A stretch of DNA of 5,940 nt from DATKDU01 sp035512595 (lineage in GTDB: Bacteria > Planctomycetota > Planctomycetia > Pirellulales > Pirellulaceae). Made by a program: the position numbers and the translations under genes. The notes beneath the pieces were generated by a model that ran no database searches, was not told the DNA's origin, and was given only the letters and a program-made list of their open reading frames with translations. Position 1 is the stretch's first letter; each line of letters starts with the position of its first letter. Location: positions 1 to 5,940 of the forward strand of contig DATKDU010000315.1 of assembly GCA_035512595.1 (NCBI GenBank), in the 5' to 3' direction. Below, piece after piece: positions 1-5,940 of the stretch.

Positions 1-235
1 TCTTCCATGACACGCGTCCTTTTGTAAGAGAATCCGTTCTCCAACCAACCACATCCCACGCAGCTTACCAAACAATTCCCAGATTCTCCTATTGACCTTT
101 TTCCTCCGTCGCCAACCAACGCAAAAGCTGGGATGCACCCGTGCAAAAAGCCGCTTCTTAATCTCTCTTGCCCCGCAAATCCCCTTTCGTTAAAGTCCCG
201 CCGCGCTCGCGACGATAACGAACGATTTTCCCTGT

Positions 236-249
236 TGCCGGAAACGGCA
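236..249 (+). other. Small GAAA-tetraloop hairpin in the presumed leader
   Basis: TGCCG (236-240) and CGGCA (245-249) are perfect inverted copies around GAAA, a GNRA-type tetraloop. A U-G pair and a G-C pair can extend the stem outward by two. If this region is transcribed, the hairpin should form in the RNA. No T-rich tract follows, so it is not a terminator. Function unknown. Confidence 0.35.
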
Positions 250-272
250 GCGCGGCCGCTCGCTCTTTGCCC

Positions 273-300
273 GCGGAAAAATTTTCTGGAATTTTCCCGC
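273..300. repeat. 11-bp near-perfect inverted repeat with AT core, GCCCGCGG repeats at its edges
   Basis: GCGGAAAAATT (273-283) pairs with AATTTTCCCGC (290-300), giving 10 of 11 pairs with one A-C mismatch and a 6-base loop. The direct repeat GCCCGCGG occurs at 269-276 and 299-306, overlapping the two arms 30 bases apart. The AT-rich centre within GC-rich DNA, together with the symmetry, fits either an operator-like protein-binding site or a leader RNA hairpin. There is no T tract on either side, which argues against an intrinsic terminator. Confidence 0.4.
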
Positions 301-553
301 CCGCGGGGCCAACTGCTCTTGACCCCACTCTCCACTCGCGGGTATTTACCCGCCCCTCATCTACCAACTCGTCTATCCGGAGAAATGCCGGGCAGGCCGA
401 TGGGACGCTAGTCCGCTTCAGCGCGGATGCTTTGGCCAGGGAAGGCCGCCAGTGCGGATTCTCCCTGCGCGGCAAGGCAACGGGCTCAAGCGGATTGGAA
501 CCGATACGCGCGGAATCGTCGGTCGAATCCGACGCGCCAACAGGACCAACTGG

Positions 554-561
554 GTAAGGAG
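554..561 (+). promoter_or_regulatory. Shine-Dalgarno supporting the TTG start of the secretin gene
   Basis: GTAAGGAG contains a strong AAGGAG core and ends 7 bases before TTG at 569. This spacing, plus the signal peptide that begins immediately at that codon, is why I chose TTG 569 over the upstream in-frame GTG at 452. The GTG also has a purine-rich stretch (AGGGAAGG) just upstream, so it is not excluded. Confidence 0.6.
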
Positions 562-568
562 AATCGCG

Positions 569-3500
569 TTGAAAGCGAGCGTGCAACTGCTGACGGGATG
601 CGCTCTATTAGGTCTGGCGCTACCGGCACCCATCGTTCAGGCCGCCGTGCCGCTGGCCGGCGGCTACGCCACTGCGGCTGCCTCCGCCGGGCAATTCGGC
701 TTCGGCAAGAGCGAGGCCCGCAAGGAAGCGGACGACCTCCTCCGCCAGGCCCGCGCCGCGATGAAAGCCGGCGATTTCGCCAAGGCCGATTCGCTCGTCG
801 CCAAGGCCGAGAAGCTCGGGGTTGAATACGACGGCATTACCGACCGCTTCAAGGACTCGCCCGTGAAAGTCCGCAAGGACCTGGCCGCAGCCAAGGCCAA
901 AGGCAACGCCGCGGGCAAGCCGAGCTCGCTGTTTGCCGCCATGACGGACAAGAAGGAGGCCAAGCCCCAGGAAGTGCCGACGAGCCCGTTTGCCAGGGAA
1001 ACCCAGAACACGGCCATCAACCAGATGACCGACGAGTCCAAGGCCAAGGCCAAGTCGTATGCCGAGCAGGGCAAGGCCGCCTTGCTCCGCGGCGACAAGC
1101 CGGGGGCCAGCGCCTTCTACCAGAAGGCCATCGGCTACAAGGCCTCGTTCGGTCCGGGCGAATACTCGCCGCAACAGTTAGCGGCCGACCTGGCCAAGGC
1201 CGGCGTCAACGTCAGCGCGCTGAAGGCGGCTCCGAGCAATCCCACCTCGCCGTTCAAGCTCTCCCCCGATGCTCTGGCGGAGGACGCCGGTCAGAATCTG
1301 CCCTCGCTCCCCCCCGGCAACCCTCCGCTGGTCGCCACCCGGCTGCCGATGAGCTCGCCGCAAAATCCGGCCGTCGCCAGCATTTCCGATGACGCGGAAA
1401 ACCCAGCCCAGCGGCCCTCGATCTACGCTCCGCCGGCAGTCGGCCAGCGGCTCCCCTCCACGCCGATTGGGGACAAGCGTGAAGCTCTCCGCGTGATGGA
1501 GATGGCCAAGGCAGCGCTAGAAAAAGGGGACCTGGCAGCCGCCAACGCCCTGGCCGACCAGGCGCACCAGATGAACGTCCCCGAGTCGGCATTTGCCGCC
1601 GGCGAATTGCGTCCCTGGCAACTCCAGCTTGAAATTCAGAAGCAGATGGCCCGCCGCGACGGCGTGGCGCAGGCTTCCGGCGCCGCCGGCGATCAGCCGA
1701 AGTATCCGGTCGTGCAAGGGCTCTATGACCCGGCGACCGATGCCAGCCGCAACGTGGCCGCCGGCAACAACGGGCCGGTGGCGGCCCGCGCGGTCAGCGC
1801 GACGACCCCCGCCGCTCGCTACTACGAAGAGGGCCTGCGGGCCCTGGCTCGCAACGATAGCGAAACGGCCCTGGCCAAGTTCACCGAGGCCTGGAAGTAT
1901 CAGGATCAGTTCGACGCCGCCACGCGGCAGCAGCTTCAGGACAAGCTGACCTTCCTGCAAACGGCGGCCACGCAGAGTCAGCCGCGCGGAGCAGCCGGTT
2001 CGCCGATCGAACAGGTGCAGTCGCAGCAGGAGCTTTTGCGGCAGAAGCTGGTTCGCGAGATTTCCTCCGAGCAAAAGTCGGCGGAAAAGCTGGCAGCCAG
2101 CGATCCGCAGGAAGCGCTCGTGAACCTGAAGAAGGTGCGGGAGCGGGTCGCCGGCGCGGATGTCGAGCCGGCCGCCAAGAAGCAGCTCCTGACGCTCGTC
2201 GATCGCAGCATCACCGAGCTGACCGCCTACATCGAGCAGAACAAGTCCACCATCGAGAACCGCGAGCGGAACGACGCGATCAAGGCGGACATCGCCCGCG
2301 ACCGGGAGATGACCGTCGAGACGCAGAACAAGCTGGCGGGCCTGGTGGAGAGCTTCAACAAGCTGATGGAAGAGCAGCGGTATGCCGAGGCGGAAGTGAT
2401 CGCCAAGCAGTCGCTGGAGATCGCCCCCAACAACGCCCTGACGGTGAGCATGGTCGAGAAGTCGGCCTTCGCCAAGCAGCACTCGTTCAACGAATCGCTG
2501 AAGCGGCGGAAGGAGGCCAACTTTCTCGGTCAGATGAATTCGATCGAAGAGTCGTCGCTCGGCTTCGACGACCGCGAGCCGTGGATTTTCGGCGACGTCA
2601 CCAAGTGGGAGCAGCTCACCCGAAGCCGCGCCAAGCTCCTCTCGGAGCAGCAGCGGCTCTCGCCGGTCGAGCAGGAGATTTACAAGTCGCTGAACAAGCA
2701 GGTCGAGGTGCGGTTCAATAACCGGCCGCTGTCGGAAGTGCTCGCCACGCTTAGCAAGATGACGGGAGTCAACATTCATCCGGATCATGCGGCCCTGCAC
2801 TCGGAAGGAATCACCACCGACACGCCGGTGACGATTGACCTGGAGCAGCCGATCTCGCTCCGCAGCGCCCTGAACCTGATGCTCAGCCAGATGCGGCTGT
2901 CGTACGTGATCCGGGACGAGGTCCTGAAGATCACCAGCGAGCAGACCCGCGACAGCAACGTACACCCCAAGGTGTACTACGTGGCCGACCTGGTCGTGCC
3001 GATTCCGAACTTCGTCCCCAGCTACAACCTGGGGCTGCCGGGCGCGATTCGGGAGGCCATGAACGCCTCACCGTACGGCGGTGGCGCGTTCCGCCCCTCC
3101 CACAACGGCCCCTTGACGATTGCCGCCAACGAGCAGCAGAACGTCGGTCCGCAGATGACCAGTCCCGTGGGGGACATCATGGCCCAGCAGATGCTCAACC
3201 CGGGCATGTCGGCTGGGCGTCCGTCCCAATCGATGGGGTCCGGCCCCGGCGGGCTCGGCGGCGGCGTGATTGCCGACTTCGACACGCTGATCGACCTGAT
3301 CACCACGACGATCGAGCCCGAAAGCTGGGACGACGTCGGCGGGCCGGGGACGATCGCCGAGTTCCCCACCAACTTGAGCCTCGTCGTCAGCCAGACGCAG
3401 GAGGTTCACGACAAGATCTCCGACCTGCTGGAGCAGCTCCGCCGCCTGCAAGACTTGCAGGTGACGATCGAAGTCCGCTTCATCACCCTGAGCGACCGGT

Positions 3501-4444
3501 TCTTCGAGCGGATCGGCATCGACTTCGACTTCAACATCGACGACAACACGGGGCTGAACGCCTTCGTCGATCTGCTCACCAATCCCCCCCAAGGCCCCTT
3601 CGACGACAATAACCGGGCCATTTCGATCGGCTTCAACCCGTCCGGCCCGACGCAGACGCTCGACTTCGAGTTCAGGCAGGACAGCTTTGCCTCCACGCGG
3701 CCGCAGTTCGGCGGTTTCGATCCCAATACGGCCGGCCAGTTCGGGTTTGCCATCCTCAGCGACATCGAGGCGTTCTTCATCCTCGAGGCCGCCCAGGGAG
3801 ACGACCGGACCAACGTCCTGCAAGCTCCCAAGGTGACGCTCTTCAACGGCCAGCAGGCCTTCGTGTCGGACACCTCGCAGCGGCCGTTCGTGATCAGCGT
3901 CATCCCCGTGGTCGGCGACTTTGCCGCCGCCCACCAGCCGGTGATCGTGGTGCTCAACGAAGGAACTTCGCTCAGCGTGCAGGCCGTGGTCTCGGCCGAC
4001 CGCCGCTTCGTTCGCCTGACGATGGTGCCGTTCTTCAGCCGCATCGGCGACGTGGACACGTTCACCTTCGTCGGCGAAACGACCACCAACAGCGGCACCT
4101 CGACCAAGGATCCGACCGACGACACCAAGAGCGTCCGGGACGGGGCCGTCACCACCACCAGCGGCACGACGGTCCAGTTGCCGACCTTCGCCTTCACCAC
4201 GGTCGTGACCACCGTCAGCGTCCCCGACGGCGGCACCGTCCTCTTGGGCGGCATCAAACGCCTCCGCGAAGGACGCAACGAACGGGGCATTCCCATCCTC
4301 GCCAAGGTGCCCTACGTCAGCCGCCTGTTCCGCAACGTCGGCATCGGCCGCGACGCACAGAGCCTGATGATGATGGTCACGCCGCGGATCATCATCCAGG
4401 AAGAGGAAGAAGAGAAGCTGGGGATCAACACCGGCGGCCTGTAG
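569..4444 (+). CDS. Secretin (type II/III secretion or type IV pilus family) with TPR-like N-terminal half
   Basis: Predicted outer-membrane secretin of 1,291 residues from TTG 569 (1,330 from the alternative GTG 452). Secretins form multimeric gated channels for type II or III secretion or type IV pili. Residues 1-25 read as a signal peptide: a Lys, then a hydrophobic run ending in VQA before AVPLAGG. Degenerate TPR-like helical repeats follow near residues 51-85, 158-210, 302-358, 414-464, 487-559 and 591-632; they carry patterns such as ALEKGDLAAANALADQA. Residues about 712-792 look like an N0/STN-type domain (VEVRFNNRPLSEVLATLSKM onward). A KH-like Secretin_N domain is split by a Gly/Pro/Met-rich insertion and ends around 935-973 (NLSLVVSQTQEVHDKI). 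The secretin beta-domain runs from about 1060, with NVLQAPKVTLFNGQQAFV and the signatures VPDGGTVLLGGI (about 1218) and GIPILAKVPYVSRLF (about 1240). It ends with an acidic EEEEEK tail. No partner genes are visible, so GspD or PilQ cannot be assigned. The secretin family is secure; the precise system is unknown. Confidence 0.9.
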   Translation: MKASVQLLTGCALLGLALPAPIVQAAVPLAGGYATAAASAGQFGFGKSEARKEADDLLRQARAAMKAGDFAKADSLVAKAEKLGVEYDGITDRFKDSPVKVRKDLAAAKAKGNAAGKPSSLFAAMTDKKEAKPQEVPTSPFARETQNTAINQMTDESKAKAKSYAEQGKAALLRGDKPGASAFYQKAIGYKASFGPGEYSPQQLAADLAKAGVNVSALKAAPSNPTSPFKLSPDALAEDAGQNLPSLPPGNPPLVATRLPMSSPQNPAVASISDDAENPAQRPSIYAPPAVGQRLPSTPIGDKREALRVMEMAKAALEKGDLAAANALADQAHQMNVPESAFAAGELRPWQLQLEIQKQMARRDGVAQASGAAGDQPKYPVVQGLYDPATDASRNVAAGNNGPVAARAVSATTPAARYYEEGLRALARNDSETALAKFTEAWKYQDQFDAATRQQLQDKLTFLQTAATQSQPRGAAGSPIEQVQSQQELLRQKLVREISSEQKSAEKLAASDPQEALVNLKKVRERVAGADVEPAAKKQLLTLVDRSITELTAYIEQNKSTIENRERNDAIKADIARDREMTVETQNKLAGLVESFNKLMEEQRYAEAEVIAKQSLEIAPNNALTVSMVEKSAFAKQHSFNESLKRRKEANFLGQMNSIEESSLGFDDREPWIFGDVTKWEQLTRSRAKLLSEQQRLSPVEQEIYKSLNKQVEVRFNNRPLSEVLATLSKMTGVNIHPDHAALHSEGITTDTPVTIDLEQPISLRSALNLMLSQMRLSYVIRDEVLKITSEQTRDSNVHPKVYYVADLVVPIPNFVPSYNLGLPGAIREAMNASPYGGGAFRPSHNGPLTIAANEQQNVGPQMTSPVGDIMAQQMLNPGMSAGRPSQSMGSGPGGLGGGVIADFDTLIDLITTTIEPESWDDVGGPGTIAEFPTNLSLVVSQTQEVHDKISDLLEQLRRLQDLQVTIEVRFITLSDRFFERIGIDFDFNIDDNTGLNAFVDLLTNPPQGPFDDNNRAISIGFNPSGPTQTLDFEFRQDSFASTRPQFGGFDPNTAGQFGFAILSDIEAFFILEAAQGDDRTNVLQAPKVTLFNGQQAFVSDTSQRPFVISVIPVVGDFAAAHQPVIVVLNEGTSLSVQAVVSADRRFVRLTMVPFFSRIGDVDTFTFVGETTTNSGTSTKDPTDDTKSVRDGAVTTTSGTTVQLPTFAFTTVVTTVSVPDGGTVLLGGIKRLREGRNERGIPILAKVPYVSRLFRNVGIGRDAQSLMMMVTPRIIIQEEEEEKLGINTGGL

Positions 4445-4469
4445 CTGGCACCGCGACTTGGCTAGTCTC

Positions 4470-4514
4470 GAAAGCCGCCGCAGGCGCCACCCCCCCGGCC
4501 CTGCGGCGGCTTTC
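4470..4514 (+). terminator. Intrinsic terminator of the secretin gene
   Basis: A perfect 15-bp inverted repeat (4470-4484 with 4500-4514, GAAAGCCGCCGCAGG and its complement) encloses a 15-base C-rich loop. The descending arm runs into CTTTCTTCGTTT, a broken T-rich tract. It starts 25 bases after the secretin stop codon. On the minus strand the arm is followed by only a short T run (CTTTCGAG), so it would be a weaker terminator for the converging HEPN gene, although it could serve both strands. Confidence 0.75.
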
Positions 4515-4557
4515 TTCGTTTGGTGAGAGACGAGTCGCAAATCCGTGCAGGCCTGAA

Positions 4558-5130
4558 TTACGCTGGCCAGGGAGCAGGGACGCCATGGACAACTACCAGA
4601 TGATTGCGAACCGCACTGTCGGTGCAACGGGCGAGTCGCCGGAGGAAAGCGGGCAATTGGCTCGCATAGTGATTGTGGATAATCGGGCGCGGATTGACGC
4701 CATGGGCGATCTGGTGGCGAAAAGCCATTGCATCCAGCAGTCGTTGCACTGCCTGCGCCGACGTACAGTTTTGCCACACCCATGAAAGCTGGACGTCCGC
4801 CAAACCAAGGCAGTTGCGGACCAGCCGTTCGACGTTCACTGGGTTCGGAGTGTTGAAGTTTCCGAGCAGCCCCAGTGCGTACGCATTGAGTGCTGGCCAC
4901 GCTCCAAGGGCCGGGCCGATCGGACGGAGAACCTGGATTGACTCCCGGACTAACTCCTCGACGTAGGACTCCCATGCTGAAACACTCATGACGACAAGAG
5001 CGCGGTTCAATGCGGCAAGGCCATACTGACGTCCAGGGTTCCCAGTTCTGAGTTCGGTGTGCGCATCATCTAATTCTTCCGCATCAAGGAGCAATTGCTC
5101 AAGATGAATTGAAAATGCATTGGACGGCAC
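4558..5130 (-). CDS. HEPN-domain protein, RiboL-PSP-HEPN type, putative RNase
   Basis: A 190-residue, mostly helical protein with no signal peptide or membrane segment, so presumably cytoplasmic. The first long helix region contains LNRALVVMSVSAWESYVEEL (about residues 41-60). The middle has FNTPNPVNVERLVRNCLGL, and near residue 138 lies RHQIAHG, the R-x4-H motif (R138, H143) that forms the RNase site in HEPN proteins. The AWESYVE helix, the FNTP-to-LGL segment, RHQIAHG and the tail together resemble the RiboL-PSP-HEPN family, linked by comparative genomics to RNA processing, repair and defence. I chose GTG 5130 because GAAGGG at 5139-5144 sits 8 bases upstream. TTG 5136 is in frame but only 2 bases from that site. 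It lies 60 bases downstream of the DUF3775 gene on the same strand and is probably cotranscribed. The fold and motif assignment is fairly secure; RNase activity and a toxin role are inferred. Confidence 0.8.
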   Translation of the reverse strand: MPSNAFSIHLEQLLLDAEELDDAHTELRTGNPGRQYGLAALNRALVVMSVSAWESYVEELVRESIQVLRPIGPALGAWPALNAYALGLLGNFNTPNPVNVERLVRNCLGLADVQLSWVWQNCTSAQAVQRLLDAMAFRHQIAHGVNPRPIIHNHYASQLPAFLRRLARCTDSAVRNHLVVVHGVPAPWPA

Positions 5131-5138
5131 GAGCAAGT

Positions 5139-5144
5139 CCCTTC
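5139..5144 (-). promoter_or_regulatory. Shine-Dalgarno of the HEPN gene
   Basis: Read on the minus strand this is GAAGGG, 8 bases before GTG 5130. It decides the start in favour of GTG over the in-frame TTG two codons earlier. Confidence 0.5.
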
Positions 5145-5190
5145 GACAAGGCCGTGGAAGCGAGTGAAGTACTCACCTCTCCTCCGACTC

Positions 5191-5640
5191 CTAACTGCTC
5201 GAGCCCACCGACAACAGGGCCAGATCGTCCAAGTCGATTCCGCTCTTCTTCAGCTCCGCCGCACCATCCGTCAAGTAATCGGCCAAAGGCGCCTTCCCCA
5301 GGATCTGCGAAACTGCCCACTCCCGCTTCGGGAATCGCTGCTTGACGGACTCATAGTGCTCAGCCAACTGATCGACCGTAAAGTCGCCCCGCCCAAGATA
5401 CATGAGCAAGACGAGAACATGGATTTCTTCGTCCGGCAGACTTGTCAAAAGATCTTTCAATTCTGATGTCTCGCGCGGGGGCGGCCCCGAGTCCTCACCC
5501 GGCAAAATAACCGGATATTTGGAGTGCCGCTTGGGGAGCTCCGAATTCCAGTAGTTACGGATTGCCGAAGCAAGATCGATCACATTTGCCACAATCTCAG
5601 ATCGTTTCATGACTTGGCCGCCAAGCGAGTAAACGGTCAT
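5191..5640 (-). CDS. DUF3775-family protein, function unknown
   Basis: A 149-residue soluble protein with no signal peptide or membrane helix. The C-terminal two thirds resemble the DUF3775 family, whose members I recall sharing a helical block with LP-x-x-E, then a YLGRGD-like motif, and later a P-L-x-x-YL motif. Here these appear as LPDEE (68-72), YLGRGDF (81-87), a Trp at 108 and APLADYL (117-123). The N-terminal third (residues 11-60) is more polar, with a Pro/Glu-rich linker (LPGEDSGPPPRETSE). ATG 5640 is chosen because AGGGG lies 6 bases upstream. An internal ATG at 5610 has a poor ribosome site, and an in-frame TTG at 5646 overlaps the Shine-Dalgarno spacing. It is the upstream gene of an apparent pair with the HEPN gene, the position often held by an antitoxin or regulator, but I know of no established function for this family. 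Confidence 0.75.
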   Translation of the reverse strand: MTVYSLGGQVMKRSEIVANVIDLASAIRNYWNSELPKRHSKYPVILPGEDSGPPPRETSELKDLLTSLPDEEIHVLVLLMYLGRGDFTVDQLAEHYESVKQRFPKREWAVSQILGKAPLADYLTDGAAELKKSGIDLDDLALLSVGSSS

Positions 5641-5646
5641 AAACAA

Positions 5647-5651
5647 CCCCT
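5647..5651 (-). promoter_or_regulatory. Shine-Dalgarno of the DUF3775 gene
   Basis: AGGGG on the minus strand, 6 bases before ATG 5640. It supports this start over the in-frame ATG at 5610. Confidence 0.5.
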
Positions 5652-5656
5652 GTCAT

Positions 5657-5662
5657 ATTATA
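5657..5662 (-). promoter_or_regulatory. Candidate -10 box (TATAAT) for the DUF3775-HEPN pair
   Basis: The minus strand carries a perfect TATAAT in an AT-rich patch between the MFS stop and the DUF3775 start. The hexamer 17 bases upstream (CAAATC) is a poor -35, and there is no extended -10 TGN. If used, transcription would begin about 10 bases before ATG 5640, just upstream of AGGGG. It suggests a promoter of its own for the pair, but read-through from the MFS gene is equally possible because no terminator is visible in the gap. Confidence 0.35.
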
Positions 5663-5693
5663 CAACGACAACCTGTGCCGATTTGCGGAGTTC

Positions 5694-5940
5694 TCACAAC
5701 TCCACGGTCGCCGGCTCGCCCGGCGTGCCGTAATCTTTTCCGCCCCGTGCGCCGAGAAGCAGGCACGCCAGCCCCAGCGCCATCAGCCCGCTGGCGGCTA
5801 CGTAGGGGAGGGGCGTGGAAACGTGCAGCAGCGGAATGGCGATCAGCGGGCCGACGATGCGGGCGATGGCGCTGGTCCCCTGGCTGATCCCCAGGATGCC
5901 TCCTTGCCGGGCGGGGTCGCTGCGGCGACTGATCAGCGAC
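5694..5940 (-). CDS. MFS transporter, C-terminal fragment (runs off the window)
   Basis: A frame entering from the right edge and ending at TGA 5694-5696 gives 81 residues. It begins SLISRRSDPARQGGILGISQ, followed by GTSAIARIVGPLIA. This resembles the loop and penultimate helix of major facilitator superfamily exporters of the TetA/DHA1 kind, where a QG...GI.Q....ARI.GP pattern is common. Two hydrophobic segments are visible: IVGPLIAIPLLHV (residues 28-40), and one starting at PYVAASGLMALGLACLLLGA (45-64). A short polar tail follows (GGKDYGTPGEPATVEL), probably cytoplasmic. These would be the last two of 12 helices in the inner membrane. Substrate cannot be judged from this fragment. The gene lies 53 bases upstream of the DUF3775 gene on the same strand. 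It is GC-rich, unlike the DUF3775-HEPN stretch. Confidence 0.75.
   Translation of the reverse strand, partial: SLISRRSDPARQGGILGISQGTSAIARIVGPLIAIPLLHVSTPLPYVAASGLMALGLACLLLGARGGKDYGTPGEPATVEL

Larger units (their letters stand above)
1..568. other. Gene-free upstream region of the secretin gene
   Basis: I see no convincing gene here: the open frames on both strands lack a plausible ribosome binding site and have non-protein-like composition. The first 130 bases are pyrimidine-rich and AT-richer, with a 9-base direct repeat CCAACCAAC at 41-49 and 112-120 and a small inverted repeat GAGAA/TTCTC at 28-41. The rest is GC-rich and carries the two hairpins listed separately. A weak sigma-70-like pair can be read on the plus strand: TTGCCC at 168-173, a 17-base spacer, and TAAAGT at 191-196. 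Each box matches only 4 of 6 consensus bases, so I do not call it as a promoter. The region most likely holds the promoter and long leader of the downstream gene. Confidence 0.5.

Noticed and set aside
133..411. 92-residue plus-strand open frame in the upstream region
   Set aside because: No ribosome binding site, no recognisable domain, and a composition dominated by Pro, Arg and Leu as expected from non-coding GC-rich DNA. It also spans both inverted repeats.
590..601. LTGC in the signal peptide as a lipoprotein lipobox
   Set aside because: The hydrophobic core continues well past the Cys, and only about four hydrophobic residues precede it from TTG 569. The cleavage-like VQA before AVPLAGG fits signal peptidase I better.
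1517..2965. 482-residue minus-strand open frame
   Set aside because: It lies wholly antisense to the secretin repeats, is Leu/Arg/Gly-rich and low in complexity, and has no ribosome site or domain. A shadow frame.
4470..4514. Strong inverted repeat as an attachment site or mobile element end
   Set aside because: Its place 25 bases after a stop codon, GC-rich perfect stem and following T-rich stretch are explained by an intrinsic terminator. No transposase or target duplication is visible.
3068..4975. 635-residue minus-strand open frame
   Set aside because: It is antisense to the secretin coding frame, rich in Arg, Gly and Asp without recognisable motifs, and runs into the HEPN gene. It is a typical shadow in GC-rich DNA.
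1..5940. CRISPR array, tRNA, rRNA or IS element
   Set aside because: I saw no regularly spaced repeats, no tRNA cloverleaf or anticodon pattern, no rRNA-like segment and no transposase or integrase motif on either strand.

Overview
The window looks like a chromosomal segment of a high-GC planctomycete, probably of the Pirellulales type. This is inferred from one long gene: a secretin-family protein of about 1,300 residues whose N-terminal half is a chain of degenerate TPR-like repeats, a style I associate with planctomycete 'type II/III secretion system' proteins. The assignment is not proven by any marker gene.

Layout. Positions 1-568 hold no gene I can support. They contain a pyrimidine-rich, AT-richer first 130 bases and then a GC-rich stretch with two compact inverted repeats (236-249 and 273-300), plausibly the promoter and leader region of the secretin gene. 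Positions 569-4444 (+) encode the secretin; an alternative GTG start at 452 is discussed. A 15-bp GC-rich stem followed by a T-rich stretch (4470-4514) closes this unit. Everything to the right lies on the minus strand and converges on that terminator. From the promoter side these are the C-terminal 81 residues of an MFS transporter entering from the right edge (5694-5940), a DUF3775-family protein (5191-5640) and a HEPN-domain protein of the RiboL-PSP-HEPN type (4558-5130).

How the genes may work together. The secretin would form an outer-membrane gate, but no pilus or type II secretion partner is encoded in the window, so its machine cannot be named. The DUF3775 and HEPN genes are adjacent and same-stranded, with a 60-base gap. 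They lie in a stretch that is locally poorer in GC than both flanks, which suggests an acquired two-gene cassette. The HEPN protein keeps the R-x4-H motif (RHQIAH) typical of catalytically competent HEPN RNases. Together the pair is a candidate, functionally undescribed RNase/partner module of toxin-antitoxin or defence type. This is the most interesting item here, and it rests on inference from family and arrangement only.
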